The notes under the pieces are model-generated. The model was not told the DNA's origin. It saw nothing but the letters and a program-made list of their open reading frames with translations, and made no database searches. From Cohnella cholangitidis (lineage in GTDB: Bacteria > Bacillota > Bacilli > Paenibacillales > Paenibacillaceae): 64,000 bases of DNA. A program made the position numbers and the translations under genes. Below, in pieces: positions 24,656 to 35,255 of the stretch. How positions within the stretch are numbered: position 1 is the first letter of the stretch; every line of letters starts with the position of its first letter. Where the stretch lies: assembly GCF_014107495.1 (NCBI RefSeq), contig NZ_CP041969.1, forward strand, positions 4,637,501 through 4,701,500. The letters run 5' to 3'.

Positions 24656-27100
24656 TTATTTCCGATCCGATCGGTTACGGAAAGGCCACCAATTCGCTTC
24701 GCCGAGCAGGAAAGCGAAGGCCGGGACGATCAAAGCCATGAATATCGTCGCATATAACAACAACCCGATTAAGGTTCCTATTCCAATCTGCACGAGCGTA
24801 TTTACGCCGGAGAAACTGAGCGCGCCGAACGTTCCCGCCATGATAACGGCTGCGGAGGCGATGATTCCTCCCGTTGTTCTCATCGCTTTGGCCATCGCTG
24901 GCGCAACATCGCCCGGGCGATGCTCTTCCTTGAATCGAGCCATGAGGAAGATGCTGTAATCGACTCCGAGCGCCACGATGATCAGGAAGATAAAGAAGCT
25001 AACCGTCCACGAAAGACCGGAATACCCCAATACTTCCACGAACACAAACTCCAAAATCCCCATCGTAACGAGATAATTGAAACCCAACGAGAGCAGGACG
25101 TACAAAGGCGCTAGTAAGGAACGAAGAAGAAGGATCAAGACGATCGCGATCCCAACTAGCACGAACAGACTCGTCCGGACAAAATCCCGGTAGGAAATGT
25201 CGCTAAGTTCATTGTATTTGGCCGAAACCCCGGTTAAATAAAAGTTCGGATTCGAGAGAGACGTCGCATGGACGCTGTCGCGGATATGATCCGCGATGAG
25301 CGGCATGGACTGCATGGCTTCGTTCGAATAAGGGTTCGTGTCCAGTATGAGTTCGATTTTCGTCGTAAGCCCGTCCGGAGAAATATAGAAGTCCAATGCT
25401 TGCCGGTTAGCTTCCGACTGCTCGCTCGTTGGCGATTCCCCGTTGGGATTCGAGATGCGCTGAAGACCGTTGAACTGGGACAGGATAAGCTTGGTTATGC
25501 CGTTCCCGAGATCGCGGATAGACGGGACGATCCCGATAAGTCCTTGACTTAAGGGGGCGGCTCCCATTGCTATGGATTTCAGCCCTTCGACCAACGCTTG
25601 CTGATCCTTCATAATGGAAACGATAATTTCGTCGACATTCGGCTTCCGCAACTGTCCGGGCACGGTTAATTGCTCCGGCTTGCGTCCGAGCGGGCGTACC
25701 GCGCTGCGAACCTCTTTTACGTTAGGTGCGCGGGTAAGATCGGAGCTTATCTGCTCAAGAGCAGCCAATCCGGATTTCGTACGCATGGATTGACCCGCCG
25801 TTACCGCCACCGTTACCGGGAATACTTCTCCAGCGCTAAAGGTTCGCTCGACTTGCCGAAATCCGATTATGGAATCGGATCGAGGATTGATCTCCGAAAT
25901 ATCGTCGAACGAACGTTTGTCATGGAAAAGCAAGGTTAAGGGCGCGACAAGAACGATGGTGGCCAGTAGTACGAGCCCTGACCGCTTGGACGTCAGCGAG
26001 GCGAGTTTGCCCCACAGCCAGGAATCCCGATGTTTCCGTATTTCCTCCAGAGGATAGGGCCAGAAAACATTTTTGCCGAACGTAATGAGCAGTGCGGGCG
26101 TCAGCGTTAGGGCCGCTGCGATCGCTACCAGCATTCCGATGGCTACGCCGACCGCGGAACGATACAAGCCGAACTCCGCGAAGCCGATAAGGAGAAAAGC
26201 CGCTAGGACGGTGCAAGCGGAGTAAACGATCGTTTTCCCCACGCCGTTCATCGTTCGCGCGATGGCGCTAAGCACGTTTCCGTCGTTACCCGTTCGAAGC
26301 TCCTCGCGATATCTTTGGATCATGAGCATGCAATAGTCCGTACCAGCGCCGAACAAAACGGCGATAAGGAACGACTCGGTGAAATGGGACACCGGTATGC
26401 CGAACTGCGAGAACCAGCTAATCAGCCCCCGTGAAATGACGTAGCTGACTCCGATCGTCAGTAAAGGAATGATTGGAGTCGCGGGGGAGCGGAACACGAG
26501 AAGCAGGATGAGCAGCACGATACCGATCGTGATGATTTCGGTCCGTCGCAAGCCGCTTTCCGACGTTTGTTGGAAATCCTGGGAGAGAGGAGCGTTTCCC
26601 GTCAACACGGCGGAGGTTCCCTCCGGGGCTCCCGCTAGCAGTTGTTTAAGTTTGTTTAATGTTATTCTCGTAGCATCCTGAAAATCCGCATACGGGAGAT
26701 TTATGACGGCGAGCAGAGTCGAGCCGTCTTTGCTGAGCAATCTCTCGGCCAGTTCCGGTTCCGATTGCGCTGACAATACGCTTGCGATCATAAGCTCTTG
26801 TTTGCGAGATTCTATCCGAGCAAGCAAATCGTTCATCCATTGTATATCTTCTTCCGATAGTTTTTCCGGCCTGGAGAAAACAATGACCGCGTTGGACAGC
26901 GAGCGCGAAGAAGGATTGATCTCTTGCAAGAGACGGGTTGCCCGTACGGAGTCCGCGTCGGTTGGCAGAAACTTCTGTTCCGTCTGCCGAACGACGGCTT
27001 GCAAGTCCGGTAATACGAATAAGGAGAGGGAAGCCAGAACTAGCCAAGACGCGATGACGACCCATCGCAGTTTGGCGATCCGGCTTATCCATTTATCCAT
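24656..27100 (-). CDS. MMPL/RND-type membrane transporter
   Basis: This is an 814-residue MMPL family protein with two repeats, each one membrane helix plus a large extracytoplasmic loop and then five or six helices. The signatures LFGAGTDYCMLMIQRYREE and VALGVDYSIFLMARFKEEH in the two halves are characteristic, the buried Asp-Tyr pair being the proton-relay site. Gram-positive members export lipids, peptides or drugs. GTAGGAGGTAGAGG lies upstream of the start. No regulator gene is adjacent, and no terminator is visible between it and the convergent gene. Confidence 0.92.
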   Translation of the reverse strand: MDKWISRIAKLRWVVIASWLVLASLSLFVLPDLQAVVRQTEQKFLPTDADSVRATRLLQEINPSSRSLSNAVIVFSRPEKLSEEDIQWMNDLLARIESRKQELMIASVLSAQSEPELAERLLSKDGSTLLAVINLPYADFQDATRITLNKLKQLLAGAPEGTSAVLTGNAPLSQDFQQTSESGLRRTEIITIGIVLLILLLVFRSPATPIIPLLTIGVSYVISRGLISWFSQFGIPVSHFTESFLIAVLFGAGTDYCMLMIQRYREELRTGNDGNVLSAIARTMNGVGKTIVYSACTVLAAFLLIGFAEFGLYRSAVGVAIGMLVAIAAALTLTPALLITFGKNVFWPYPLEEIRKHRDSWLWGKLASLTSKRSGLVLLATIVLVAPLTLLFHDKRSFDDISEINPRSDSIIGFRQVERTFSAGEVFPVTVAVTAGQSMRTKSGLAALEQISSDLTRAPNVKEVRSAVRPLGRKPEQLTVPGQLRKPNVDEIIVSIMKDQQALVEGLKSIAMGAAPLSQGLIGIVPSIRDLGNGITKLILSQFNGLQRISNPNGESPTSEQSEANRQALDFYISPDGLTTKIELILDTNPYSNEAMQSMPLIADHIRDSVHATSLSNPNFYLTGVSAKYNELSDISYRDFVRTSLFVLVGIAIVLILLLRSLLAPLYVLLSLGFNYLVTMGILEFVFVEVLGYSGLSWTVSFFIFLIIVALGVDYSIFLMARFKEEHRPGDVAPAMAKAMRTTGGIIASAAVIMAGTFGALSFSGVNTLVQIGIGTLIGLLLYATIFMALIVPAFAFLLGEANWWPFRNRSDRK

Positions 27101-27188
27101 GTTTCACCTCTACCTCCTACACGATATGTCTGGATTCCGCCTAAACCGCAATGCTGATGAGTAGGAGGGGGTAGATCTCTTTGGCGGC

Positions 27189-27236
27189 ACAAGGCTGATT
27201 CCGCATGCTTCGAACGGTCATGAGGAACCAGCCTTG
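27189..27236. terminator. hairpin between two minus-strand genes
   Basis: AAGGCTG..TCC pairs with GGAACCAGCCTT around a long loop. No T-run is seen on either strand, so termination is uncertain. Confidence 0.4.
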
Positions 27237-27253
27237 CGCGTCGTTACAGTAAA

Positions 27254-27580
27254 CTAAGGAGCGATTCCGCCCGGTTGACCGTAACCTTCCAATTGTCCAT
27301 CCCCGCGGATTGCGGCTGCCCTATGCTGCGGATTCGGGTGGAAGAATCCGCGGCCTTCCAATCTGCGCCCTCCGATCGTCGTCGTATGCATGTCGACTCC
27401 GATATTTTCCGATTCCGCGAACCTCTTAAGCAAACTCTCATCGGTCATTCCATCGATATCGATGTACCACAGGCGAGTGCCGTAATCGGAAACGATCATC
27501 AATTTGGCGCGCGAGAACACGAGGTTCCAAGTCTGAGAATCTTGAGCGATGACGAGTTCCGCCAAGTCGTACGTTTCCAC
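27254..27580 (-). CDS. hypothetical protein
   Basis: I do not recognise this 108-residue protein. It starts with GTG, preceded by AAGGGAGG about twelve bases away. The N-terminal 70 residues look like an alpha/beta domain (AELVIAQDSQTWNLVFSRAKLMIVSDYGTRLWYIDIDG), and the C terminus is rich in Gly, Pro and His and probably disordered. It is divergent from the 5-oxoprolinase genes. The regular start site and codon use support a real gene. Confidence 0.62.
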   Translation of the reverse strand: METYDLAELVIAQDSQTWNLVFSRAKLMIVSDYGTRLWYIDIDGMTDESLLKRFAESENIGVDMHTTTIGGRRLEGRGFFHPNPQHRAAAIRGDGQLEGYGQPGGIAP

Positions 27581-27669
27581 TTCTGAACCAATCCTCCCTT
27601 GCCGATAGTATAATTGTACCGTGTTATTCGAAAAGGTTGCAAATGGAAGTTGCGAAAGGAGACCGTTCC

Positions 27670-29430
27670 GTGGACGAATCGGTTATTTCCGTGCGGCCGT
27701 TAGGCGATCGGGCTTTTACGATACAATGGAATATTCCCTTGGAGGAGGGGAGGTTGGCCGCGACGGCGCAGGCGATCGGTTTATTGGACGTCGCCTGGCT
27801 TCAAGAGACGGTAGCTTCCTATTCTTCGATTACCTTCTATATGCGAGGATCCGAATTATCTATACGCGATGCTGCCCGAGATATGGCCGGAGTACTCGAT
27901 AGGCTGGAACAACGGACGTTGCCGCCGCAGCGGTTGGTGGAAATTCCGGTCGTATACGGCGGTGAGCACGGACCCGATCTAGCGGAGTGCGCAAGCAGAA
28001 GCGGGTTATCGGAGCAGCAATTCGCGGAGCTGCACGCGGAAGGGACTTACGTCGTGGCGATGATGGGCTTCGCTCCGGGATTTCCCTACCTAACCGGCCT
28101 CCACGAGAGATTGGCGCAACCCCGTCACGACGTTCCCCGATTGAAAGTATCGGCCGGGTCGGTTGGAATCGCGGGCAATCAGACCGGAATCTATCCCGTG
28201 GACTCGCCGGGGGGCTGGCAGTTGATCGGTAGAACGTCAATCGAACTGTTCCGTCGGCAGGAGGGGGGAGAACCCTTCCTCTTACGGCAGGGGGATACGG
28301 TAAAATTCGTTCCGGTTAAAGCAACAAGCTCCATGACGAGCGAGCGAGTACCAGCCCCTGCGTGGAGCGGAACCGGTTCATCGGTTCCGGTATTGAGGGT
28401 GTTGAAGCCGGGGATGATGTCAACGGTTCAAGATCTCGGACGCAAAGGCTGGCAATCTTGCGGGGTATCGGTCGGAGGAGCCATGGATGAGGTTTCGATG
28501 AGGATGGCCAACGCGCTCATCGGCAATGACGAGGGTGCGGCCGTTCTGGAATTGACCCTGATCGGGGGGGATTATGGGATCGAGAGAGACGCCCTCGTCT
28601 CGATTTGCGGAGCCGATCTCGATGCAGCCGCGGACGGAACGCGAATCCCGATGAATAGACCGGTCTATCTACGGCGCGGGACGACCCTGTCTTTCGGATC
28701 CGCGTTATCGGGATGTCGGGCGTACCTAGCAATCGCAGGTGGAATCGACGTGCCGATGTGGCTTGGAAGCCGAAGCGCGGATACGAGGGCAAGGATGGGC
28801 GGCGGATTCGGCAGAGCTTTGCTGGCGGACGATTGCATAAGCGTGTTGCCGCCATCCAAACACGCCGCGGCGATTCAAGAGCGCTTGCGAAGGAAAGCGG
28901 AAGAAGGAACGGCCCGTTGGAGTTCCGTTGCATGGAGCGCGGCAAGCAGGTCCGATCGCGTCGTTCGGGCTTCATCCGCGCAACGTGCCCGTCAACCTCG
29001 CGCCATCGCCTTGCGCCTGCTGGCTGGCGCGGAGTGGAACGACTTTACCTCGGAAGCGCATGAGGCGCTTCTCTCCGCACCCTATCGAGTAGAAGCTTCT
29101 TCCGATCGAATGGGGATACGACTGACCGGGGAAGCTCTGACCAAGGAATTTCGGAACGAGCTTCAATCCCATGGCGTCGTTGCCGGAACGATTCAAGTGC
29201 CGCCGAACGGGCAACCGATCATTCTGGCCGCCGGCTACCAGCCGACCGGCGGATATCCGAAAATAGCGCACGTGATCTCGGCGGATATGCCGAAGCTAGC
29301 GCAAGCCGTTCCCGGGGATCGGCTAACGTTCGAGTTGGTCGACGCGGGGATTGCCGAACGGGCTTTGAGCGAGCGGGAGCGAGATCTTGCGATATTAAGA
29401 GCGGGAATGTTGAGCAAATACGTTTACTAG
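27670..29430 (+). CDS. 5-oxoprolinase, fused PxpB-PxpC subunits
   Basis: This 586-residue protein joins the KipI/PxpB domain (about 1-225, with GFAPGFPYLTGLHERLAQPRHD and VGIAGNQTGIYPVDSPGGWQLIGRT) and the KipA/PxpC domain (about 240-586, with GMMSTVQDLGRKGWQSCGVSVGGAMD and NGQPIILAAGYQPTGGYPKIAHVIS). With PxpA it hydrolyses 5-oxoproline to glutamate using ATP. In many bacteria these are separate genes. GTG 27670 is chosen because AAAGGAG is eight bases upstream; TTG 27637 has no such site. A TATAAT at 27608 may be the promoter -10. pxpA follows 18 bases later. Confidence 0.92.
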   Translation: MDESVISVRPLGDRAFTIQWNIPLEEGRLAATAQAIGLLDVAWLQETVASYSSITFYMRGSELSIRDAARDMAGVLDRLEQRTLPPQRLVEIPVVYGGEHGPDLAECASRSGLSEQQFAELHAEGTYVVAMMGFAPGFPYLTGLHERLAQPRHDVPRLKVSAGSVGIAGNQTGIYPVDSPGGWQLIGRTSIELFRRQEGGEPFLLRQGDTVKFVPVKATSSMTSERVPAPAWSGTGSSVPVLRVLKPGMMSTVQDLGRKGWQSCGVSVGGAMDEVSMRMANALIGNDEGAAVLELTLIGGDYGIERDALVSICGADLDAAADGTRIPMNRPVYLRRGTTLSFGSALSGCRAYLAIAGGIDVPMWLGSRSADTRARMGGGFGRALLADDCISVLPPSKHAAAIQERLRRKAEEGTARWSSVAWSAASRSDRVVRASSAQRARQPRAIALRLLAGAEWNDFTSEAHEALLSAPYRVEASSDRMGIRLTGEALTKEFRNELQSHGVVAGTIQVPPNGQPIILAAGYQPTGGYPKIAHVISADMPKLAQAVPGDRLTFELVDAGIAERALSERERDLAILRAGMLSKYVY

Positions 29431-29448
29431 ATACAGGGGGCAACCGAT

Positions 29449-30177
29449 ATGGTGACGATCGATCTAAATGCGGATATGGGAGAAGGATACGGGGCGTATG
29501 ATTGGGGGGCGGACGATATTTTGCTGCAATACGTTTCATCGGCTAATATCGCTTGCGGCTTTCATGCCGGAGATCCGCATACGATGCGCAAAGTCGTCGA
29601 TAGCTGCCTCAAGCTTGGCGTGGCGATCGGCGCTCATCCGGGACTGCCGGATCGTCTCGGCTTCGGGCGTCGCGAAATGGCGATCACCCCCGAGGAAGCA
29701 GCCGATTTCGTGCTCTATCAGACGGGGGCGCTTCAGGCTTACGTTAAAGCCGCGGGGGGCGAGCTGCATCACGTCAAGCTGCATGGCGCGCTGTATCATA
29801 TGGCTGCGAACAACGCGCAATTGGCGGCAGCGATCGTTACGACAATAAGACGGTTGGAGCCCGAATTGATGCTATACGGTCTTCCGGGAAGCGAAGCGGA
29901 GTCGGCCGCGCGGGCATCGGGAATTCGGTTTGTGGCGGAAGGCTTCGCGGATAGGGCATATTCGCCGGATGGGAATTTGGTACCTAGGAATGTTTCTGGA
30001 GCTGTGCTTGAAGGTTCTAAAGAAGTAGTGCAACAGGCTTATTCCCTTGCCGTGATGGGCAGAATTGAAACTCTATGCTTGCACGGGGATACGTTTAAGG
30101 CTACGGAGCATGCTCGCGAGATTGTCGAATATTTTCAAGGAAATGGAATTACTGTGCGGCGACCGGACGGAATGTAG
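29449..30177 (+). CDS. pxpA: 5-oxoprolinase subunit A (LamB/YcsF family)
   Basis: PxpA is the third subunit of the prokaryotic 5-oxoprolinase, which returns cyclised glutamate to metabolism. The 242-residue sequence has the family blocks DLNADMGEGYGAYDWGADD, SANIACGFHAGDP, GAHPGLPDRLGFGRR, HHVKLHGALYHM and AEGFADRAYSPDGNLVPR. It follows the fused pxpBC gene after a GGGGGC ribosome site, so all three activities form one operon. Confidence 0.95.
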   Translation: MVTIDLNADMGEGYGAYDWGADDILLQYVSSANIACGFHAGDPHTMRKVVDSCLKLGVAIGAHPGLPDRLGFGRREMAITPEEAADFVLYQTGALQAYVKAAGGELHHVKLHGALYHMAANNAQLAAAIVTTIRRLEPELMLYGLPGSEAESAARASGIRFVAEGFADRAYSPDGNLVPRNVSGAVLEGSKEVVQQAYSLAVMGRIETLCLHGDTFKATEHAREIVEYFQGNGITVRRPDGM

Positions 30178-30304
30178 GCGAATAATGTCGAAAAACTGTC
30201 GAAAAAATCAGCGTAAAGCAGGAAACTGATTATTTGCGTGGAAAATATAGAGAGGAGATAAAGAAAAGTTTCTTTTGAGTAGGTATTTGGTCGGGGGCAC
30301 ATAC

Positions 30305-32428
30305 ATGTCGATTAATCGCGCGGAAATAAAAACAATGTGGATGGTAATTGCCGCCGTAACGGTATTCAGCGGCATTCAGATCGGCCATGACTGGTTTGAA
30401 GAGGCGTTCGTTCACCTTAACCGAACCGCTTTACATTCGATACTGGAGTCTGTGGCTTTTGCGATTTGTTTTGCGCTGCTCATCCTCGGATGGATGTTTT
30501 TTCTGCCGACGCTATGCAGGCAACGGCTTATGACGGCGGCCTTGTTCGGAGCGATCGGCATATTGGATATGCTGCATGGGATCAGCGCTCCGGGAATGCC
30601 GCTATATGATGCGGCGATTGGAGATACGCCAAGCATTTTGTTGAACTGGACTTCCCAGTGGGTAGGCGCTCTCGGACTGTTGATCGTCTTCTCGTTAGGA
30701 AATCCGATCGTCAAGCCGCGAATGCGAATTTATGCGATTATCCCCGTGATCGGCATCGTCGGGGTCATATCTTGGTTTGTGTTTAAGGCCGATAACTGGA
30801 ACCAAGCTTTCATCGATACGCTAGCCCCGATCCAACAAACGTCGACTCTGCTGCTCTATGCGGCCGCTATAGGCGTTATTTTATATCGGAATCGGGTCGA
30901 ACGGCCGGAATCGATGCTCACGATCGTGCAAGCGTTGATCTGGTTGTTTTTCGCGAAAATAGAAGAGTCGTTAGGGGCAAGCTCGGGTTCGCTGGAAAAC
31001 TTGTTCGGAGATTTGTTTAAGCTTGCGGGTTACTATTGTTTGCTTAAGGGCATTTATTTCGTGCTCATCGAAGAGCCCTACAGAAGACAGAAGAAAGCGG
31101 AAGCGCGCATCAATTACTTGGCTTATCACGATGAACTGACGGCTCTTCCTAACCGCAGATTATTCGCGGAACGTGTGAGGGCGGAAATGGTTCGCGCGGA
31201 CCACAACGGTAGTCGCTTTGCTCTGTTATGGCTCGACGTTGACCGTTTCAAGACGATTAACGATTCCATGGGACATGCGTTCGGGGACCGGCTGTTGATC
31301 GCGGTAGCCGAGAGATTAACGAAATTCGCGGAAAAGCCCGAAAACGTCTTCCGGCTCGGAGGAGACGAATTCACGGTGCTTCTTAGCGACGTTGGCGGGG
31401 TGAAGTCCGCGGAGGAAGCCGCGCAACGCCTGGTCGATATGTTCGAGCAGCCTATCAAAGTAGGACATTCCGCTTTCCATATTACGAGCAGCGTCGGGAT
31501 GGCTCTATTCCCGGATGACGGCAACACGCTCGATCTCCTGCTGCAGAACGCGGACACGGCGATGTATAGCGCCAAGGAGTCGCGCAACGGCTGGAAGCGA
31601 TACGAGACGAAAATGAATTTGAAGGCGAAAGAAAAGCTTTTGTTGGAGAACGACCTGCGCATCGCCCTCGAACTGGGGCAGTTCCATCTCGCCTATCAGC
31701 CGCTGGTCGATCTGGAGAACGAGACATTGGTCGGTGCGGAAGCGCTGCTAAGATGGAGCCACCCGCAGCGCGGAGAAATCCCTCCGTCGGAATTTATTCC
31801 GCTCTGCGAGGAGAACGGTTTTATTTTGCCGCTCGGGGAATGGGTGCTTCGGAATGCTTGCCGGCAAATGAAAACCTGGCAGGACAAAGGTTATCCTTCG
31901 ATCATTCTGTCCGTTAATCTATCGATTCGCCAATTCCGCCAGCATGACTTGGACGCGCGCATAGCCAAGGTGTTGGAGGAAACCGGATTGGAGCCGCATT
32001 GGCTCGAGTTGGAAATTACCGAAAGCATCATGGCGGACGTCACGTTCGCGACGGAGATGCTGGAGCGTCTCAAGAAGCTCGGCATCCGGATCAGTATCGA
32101 TGATTTCGGCACCGGATACAGTTCCCTCTATTACTTGAAGCGGTTCCCGATCGACAAGCTGAAGATCGACCGCTCATTCGTGAACGACGTGCTGACCGAT
32201 CGCAACGATGCGGCTATCGTGTCGGGAATATCGGCGATGGCCCGCAACCTGAACTTGACGGTTACCGCGGAAGGGGTCGAGAGCGAAGGGCAGGTTGCTT
32301 TCCTGAAGGAGCTTAAATGCCAAGAAGCGCAAGGATACTTCTTCTCCCGTCCGGTTCCTCCCGAGAAGTTCCTGTCGTTATTCGATTCGGATAAGGACAA
32401 GAGGGAAGCGAAAGGAATCGTCTCCTAA
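30305..32428 (+). CDS. membrane-anchored GGDEF-EAL protein
   Basis: This is a cyclic-di-GMP enzyme of about 707 residues. The first 270 residues hold some seven membrane helices with GAIGILDMLHGISAPGMP, a pattern like the MASE3 sensor. The GGDEF domain has an intact RLGGDEF near residue 350. The EAL domain has EALLRW near 478 and the catalytic set VNLSIRQF, EITES, DDFGTGYSS, DKLKIDRSF, AEGVES and QGYFFSRP, so both synthase and phosphodiesterase activity are possible. ATG 30305 follows GGGGGC; a TTG at 30275 is less likely. Its stop overlaps the next start in TAATG. Confidence 0.9.
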   Translation: MSINRAEIKTMWMVIAAVTVFSGIQIGHDWFEEAFVHLNRTALHSILESVAFAICFALLILGWMFFLPTLCRQRLMTAALFGAIGILDMLHGISAPGMPLYDAAIGDTPSILLNWTSQWVGALGLLIVFSLGNPIVKPRMRIYAIIPVIGIVGVISWFVFKADNWNQAFIDTLAPIQQTSTLLLYAAAIGVILYRNRVERPESMLTIVQALIWLFFAKIEESLGASSGSLENLFGDLFKLAGYYCLLKGIYFVLIEEPYRRQKKAEARINYLAYHDELTALPNRRLFAERVRAEMVRADHNGSRFALLWLDVDRFKTINDSMGHAFGDRLLIAVAERLTKFAEKPENVFRLGGDEFTVLLSDVGGVKSAEEAAQRLVDMFEQPIKVGHSAFHITSSVGMALFPDDGNTLDLLLQNADTAMYSAKESRNGWKRYETKMNLKAKEKLLLENDLRIALELGQFHLAYQPLVDLENETLVGAEALLRWSHPQRGEIPPSEFIPLCEENGFILPLGEWVLRNACRQMKTWQDKGYPSIILSVNLSIRQFRQHDLDARIAKVLEETGLEPHWLELEITESIMADVTFATEMLERLKKLGIRISIDDFGTGYSSLYYLKRFPIDKLKIDRSFVNDVLTDRNDAAIVSGISAMARNLNLTVTAEGVESEGQVAFLKELKCQEAQGYFFSRPVPPEKFLSLFDSDKDKREAKGIVS

Positions 32429-32829
32429 TGGCGAAACCGGCTTCCCCGGCTACGGCGATTCGAATTTTCGTATACGGCACGTTGTTGCCGGGCCAAAGCA
32501 ACCACTCCCTTATCGAGCCGATCTTGTTGGCTTCTTCGCCAGGTAGAGTGAGAGGGCGGCTCGTCGATGCGGGCGAGTATCCGGCACTGCTGTTGGATAA
32601 GAAGCGGTTCGTTCGGGGAATGTGGATGGAAGTAGCTTGGGATGGCTTGCCCGCGCTTGACGCGTTGGAAGAGTTCTACGGCATAGAAGAGCCGAATGAT
32701 TACGAACGGGTATGGATATCCGACGCGGATGATGCCTCTTTGTCAGGATGGATATACGTATGGACGGAGTCCAGAGGATATCCGTTAATAGACGAAGAAT
32801 GGTGGCCGGATGTGACCGGAGGAAAGTAA
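32428..32829 (+). CDS. gamma-glutamylcyclotransferase-like protein
   Basis: This 133-residue protein has the GGCT/AIG2-like fold: the substrate-binding FVYGTLLPGQSNH near the N terminus, GEYPALLL, LDALEEFYGIEEPNDYERV with the conserved acidic residues, and a C-terminal WIYVWTE strand. Family members cyclise gamma-glutamyl amines or peptides to release 5-oxoproline. The pxp genes 2.3 kb upstream would recycle that product. It overlaps the GGDEF-EAL stop by one base and is co-transcribed with it. Confidence 0.85.
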   Translation: MAKPASPATAIRIFVYGTLLPGQSNHSLIEPILLASSPGRVRGRLVDAGEYPALLLDKKRFVRGMWMEVAWDGLPALDALEEFYGIEEPNDYERVWISDADDASLSGWIYVWTESRGYPLIDEEWWPDVTGGK

Positions 32830-32843
32830 TGGAATAGAACAAA

Positions 32844-32891
32844 GCAGAGGCAGTCCCGTAAGTCATTTTTATGACCCGGGGCTGCCTCTTG
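32844..32891. terminator. bidirectional hairpin between convergent genes
   Basis: AGAGGCAG pairs with CTGCCTCT around a loop that itself pairs CCG with CGG. It can serve both the cyclotransferase gene and metE. Confidence 0.6.
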
Positions 32892-32907
32892 CATATTCTG
32901 CCGGTTA

Positions 32908-35206
32908 TCAGGCTTTCGCAAGCTCTGAACGAGCCTGAAGGGCGGCTTGGGCCATCCGTTTCAGCGCTTCGATCGTTTCGGGTTCGCCGCGCGTTTTGAG
33001 GCCGCAGTCGGGGTTAATCCACATCCGGTCCGCCGGGACGACGGCAAGGGAATCGCGGATAACCGCGAGCATCGTCTCCGTCTCGGGAACGACAGGGCTG
33101 TGTATGTCGTACACGCCTAACCCGATACCGTTGGCGTAAGGTTGTTGCTTGAGCGCATGAATCAAGGAACCGTGGCTTCTCGAAGTCTCGAGCGAAATGA
33201 CGTCCGCGTCCATCGCTTCCACCGCGTCGATGATCTCGTGATAATCGCAATAGCACATATGGGTGTGGATTTGCGTATCGTCGCCAACGCCCGCGACGCT
33301 GCGGCGGAAGGCGTTAACCGACCATTCCAAATATTCAGGCCATTCCCGGCGTTTCAACGGGGCTATCTCGCGCAGCGCCGGCTCGTCGACCTGAATCATG
33401 CCGATGCCGGCGGCTTCCAGGCGCAATACTTCCGCATTCAGCGCCCGGGCGATCTGATCGGCGATTTCTTTGGGGGAAAGATCGTCGCGATAGAACGACC
33501 ATGCCAGCATCGTGATCGGTCCCGTTAACATGCCTTTGACGGGACGATCCGTTAAGGATTGAGCGAAGACCGTATCTTCCAACGTCATCGCTCCGCGGTC
33601 CATGACGTCGCCGTAGATAACGGGCGGCTTGACGCATCTGGAGCCGTAAGATTGTACCCAGCCGTTGTTGGTGAAATGGTATCCGTCCAACAAGTGGGCG
33701 AAGTGTTCGACCATGTCGGTGCGTTCGAATTCTCCGTGAACGAGCACGTCGATGCCCCATTGTTCCTGTCTGCGAATCCATAGCTCCGTCCGTTCCTCCA
33801 ATAGCTTGCGGTAATCGGCATGGTCAAGTCGGCCGCGCCGCCATTCCAGCCGCGCCTTGCGGATATCGCCCGTTTGCGGGAGGCTCCCGATCGTTGTCGT
33901 CGGCAGAAGCGGGAGTTTAAATCGGGTTTGCTGTAAAGCATGCCGGCTCGCGAACGGAGCGCGTTCCGCGATGCTCTCCTCGCTCGAGCCTTGCGATGCC
34001 GCTCGCTGACGGGCGGGGTGCTTGTCTAGCGCCGCCAGTGTCTCGCGGTTAGCGTTAAGGCGAGGAGGTAGCTCGTCGTCTGAAACGCCGCCGTTCAACC
34101 GGGCTTCCAAGGCTTCGCCGAGCGCTACGATCTCTTCCAGCTTCTCGTCGCGAAAGCTAACGCGCCTCGTACGAGATCGTCGCCGCCGGTTTCGGCTTTC
34201 GCCGTGACGGGAGAATGCAGCAAGGAGCAAGAGGGTTGGACGACCAGCCGGTCCGCGGAAACCGAAGAAGCCAATTCCTCGAGCAAGCTCAAAGCTTGAT
34301 CCGGGTCGGTCCGCCAGATTCCGCGACCGTCCACGATTCCGACGCCGAGCCGTTTTCCCGTAGGCCATCCGTACGTCTTAATAGCGTTCAGATTCCGCTC
34401 TTTGCCCCGAACGAAGTCCAAACCGATCGCGTCGACCGGAAGCGAGAAGACCGCTTCCGGATGTTCGACCGATCCGAAGTAAGTTTGAAGGTGGAGCCGC
34501 AGTTTCGGGTTAGAGGACTTCAATTCACCGTAAATTTCCGCCAGCAGAGCGAGGTGCTCCCGGGGAACATCGGTGACGAGCGACGGCTCGTCTATCTGTA
34601 TCCATTCGGCCCCGGCTTGGGCCAATTGTCCAAGCGCTTCGTTGTAAACGGGAATGAAGGAGCGCACGACGTCCGCAAATTTCGCGGCGGCGACCCTTTC
34701 GCGAGGCGTACCAACGTATAAGGGCCGATAATAACGGGACGCGTCAGCAAGCCGATCTCATGCTTGGCTTCGTTAAAAGCATCCAACCAAGGGTTAAATA
34801 CCAGCTTTGGTTTCGGGTTTCCCGCTAGTTCGGGAACGAGGTAATGGTAGTTCGTATCGAACCATTTGGTCATCTCGCACGCCGGAGCGCCTTCGGCGCC
34901 GCGGGCCATCGCGAAATAGACGGCCAACGATCCCGGCGTGCCCAAGCGGCGGAAACGCTCGGGTACGAGACCGAACGCCGCGACGTGATCGAGCACGGAA
35001 TCGTATAGGGTAAAGTCGCCGGAAGGCACCCAAGCGATTCCCGATTTTTGCTGCCTAAGCAGCCTTTGTATGCGCAACTCCCGAATATCCTTGAGGAAGC
35101 TTTCTTCCTCGCGTCTGCCGCTCCAGAATTCCTCCAGCAGCTTTTTCCACTCGCGGTTTTCCCCGATACGGGGGTAACCGACTCCGGCCGTCGATACGAT
35201 TGCCAT
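32908..35206 (-). CDS. metE: cobalamin-independent methionine synthase, two apparent frameshifts
   Basis: MetE transfers the methyl group of 5-methyltetrahydropteroyl-triglutamate to homocysteine without B12. The N-terminal barrel starts GYPRIGENREWKK; the catalytic barrel has the zinc ligands in THMCYCDYHEI and PDCGLKTR and the ends DEPALREIAP and SLETSRSHGSLI. The frame breaks near 34695 (one G missing from a G-run, between VRLAKG and AAAKFADVVRSF) and near 34149 (one base missing between ALAFA and DEKLEEIVALGEAL). Restoring both gives about 766 residues, the normal length. I read them as sequence errors. A cobalamin riboswitch precedes the gene. Confidence 0.92.
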
Positions 35207-35255
35207 TGCGAACTCCACATCCTTCGTTCATTTTTTCAACCTTTTAGCCGAACGC

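Noticed and set aside
32908..34368. An apparent separate short MetE-like gene
   Set aside because: Its N-terminal part is out-of-frame translation; upstream segments continue MetE across two single-base frameshifts, so it is one gene.
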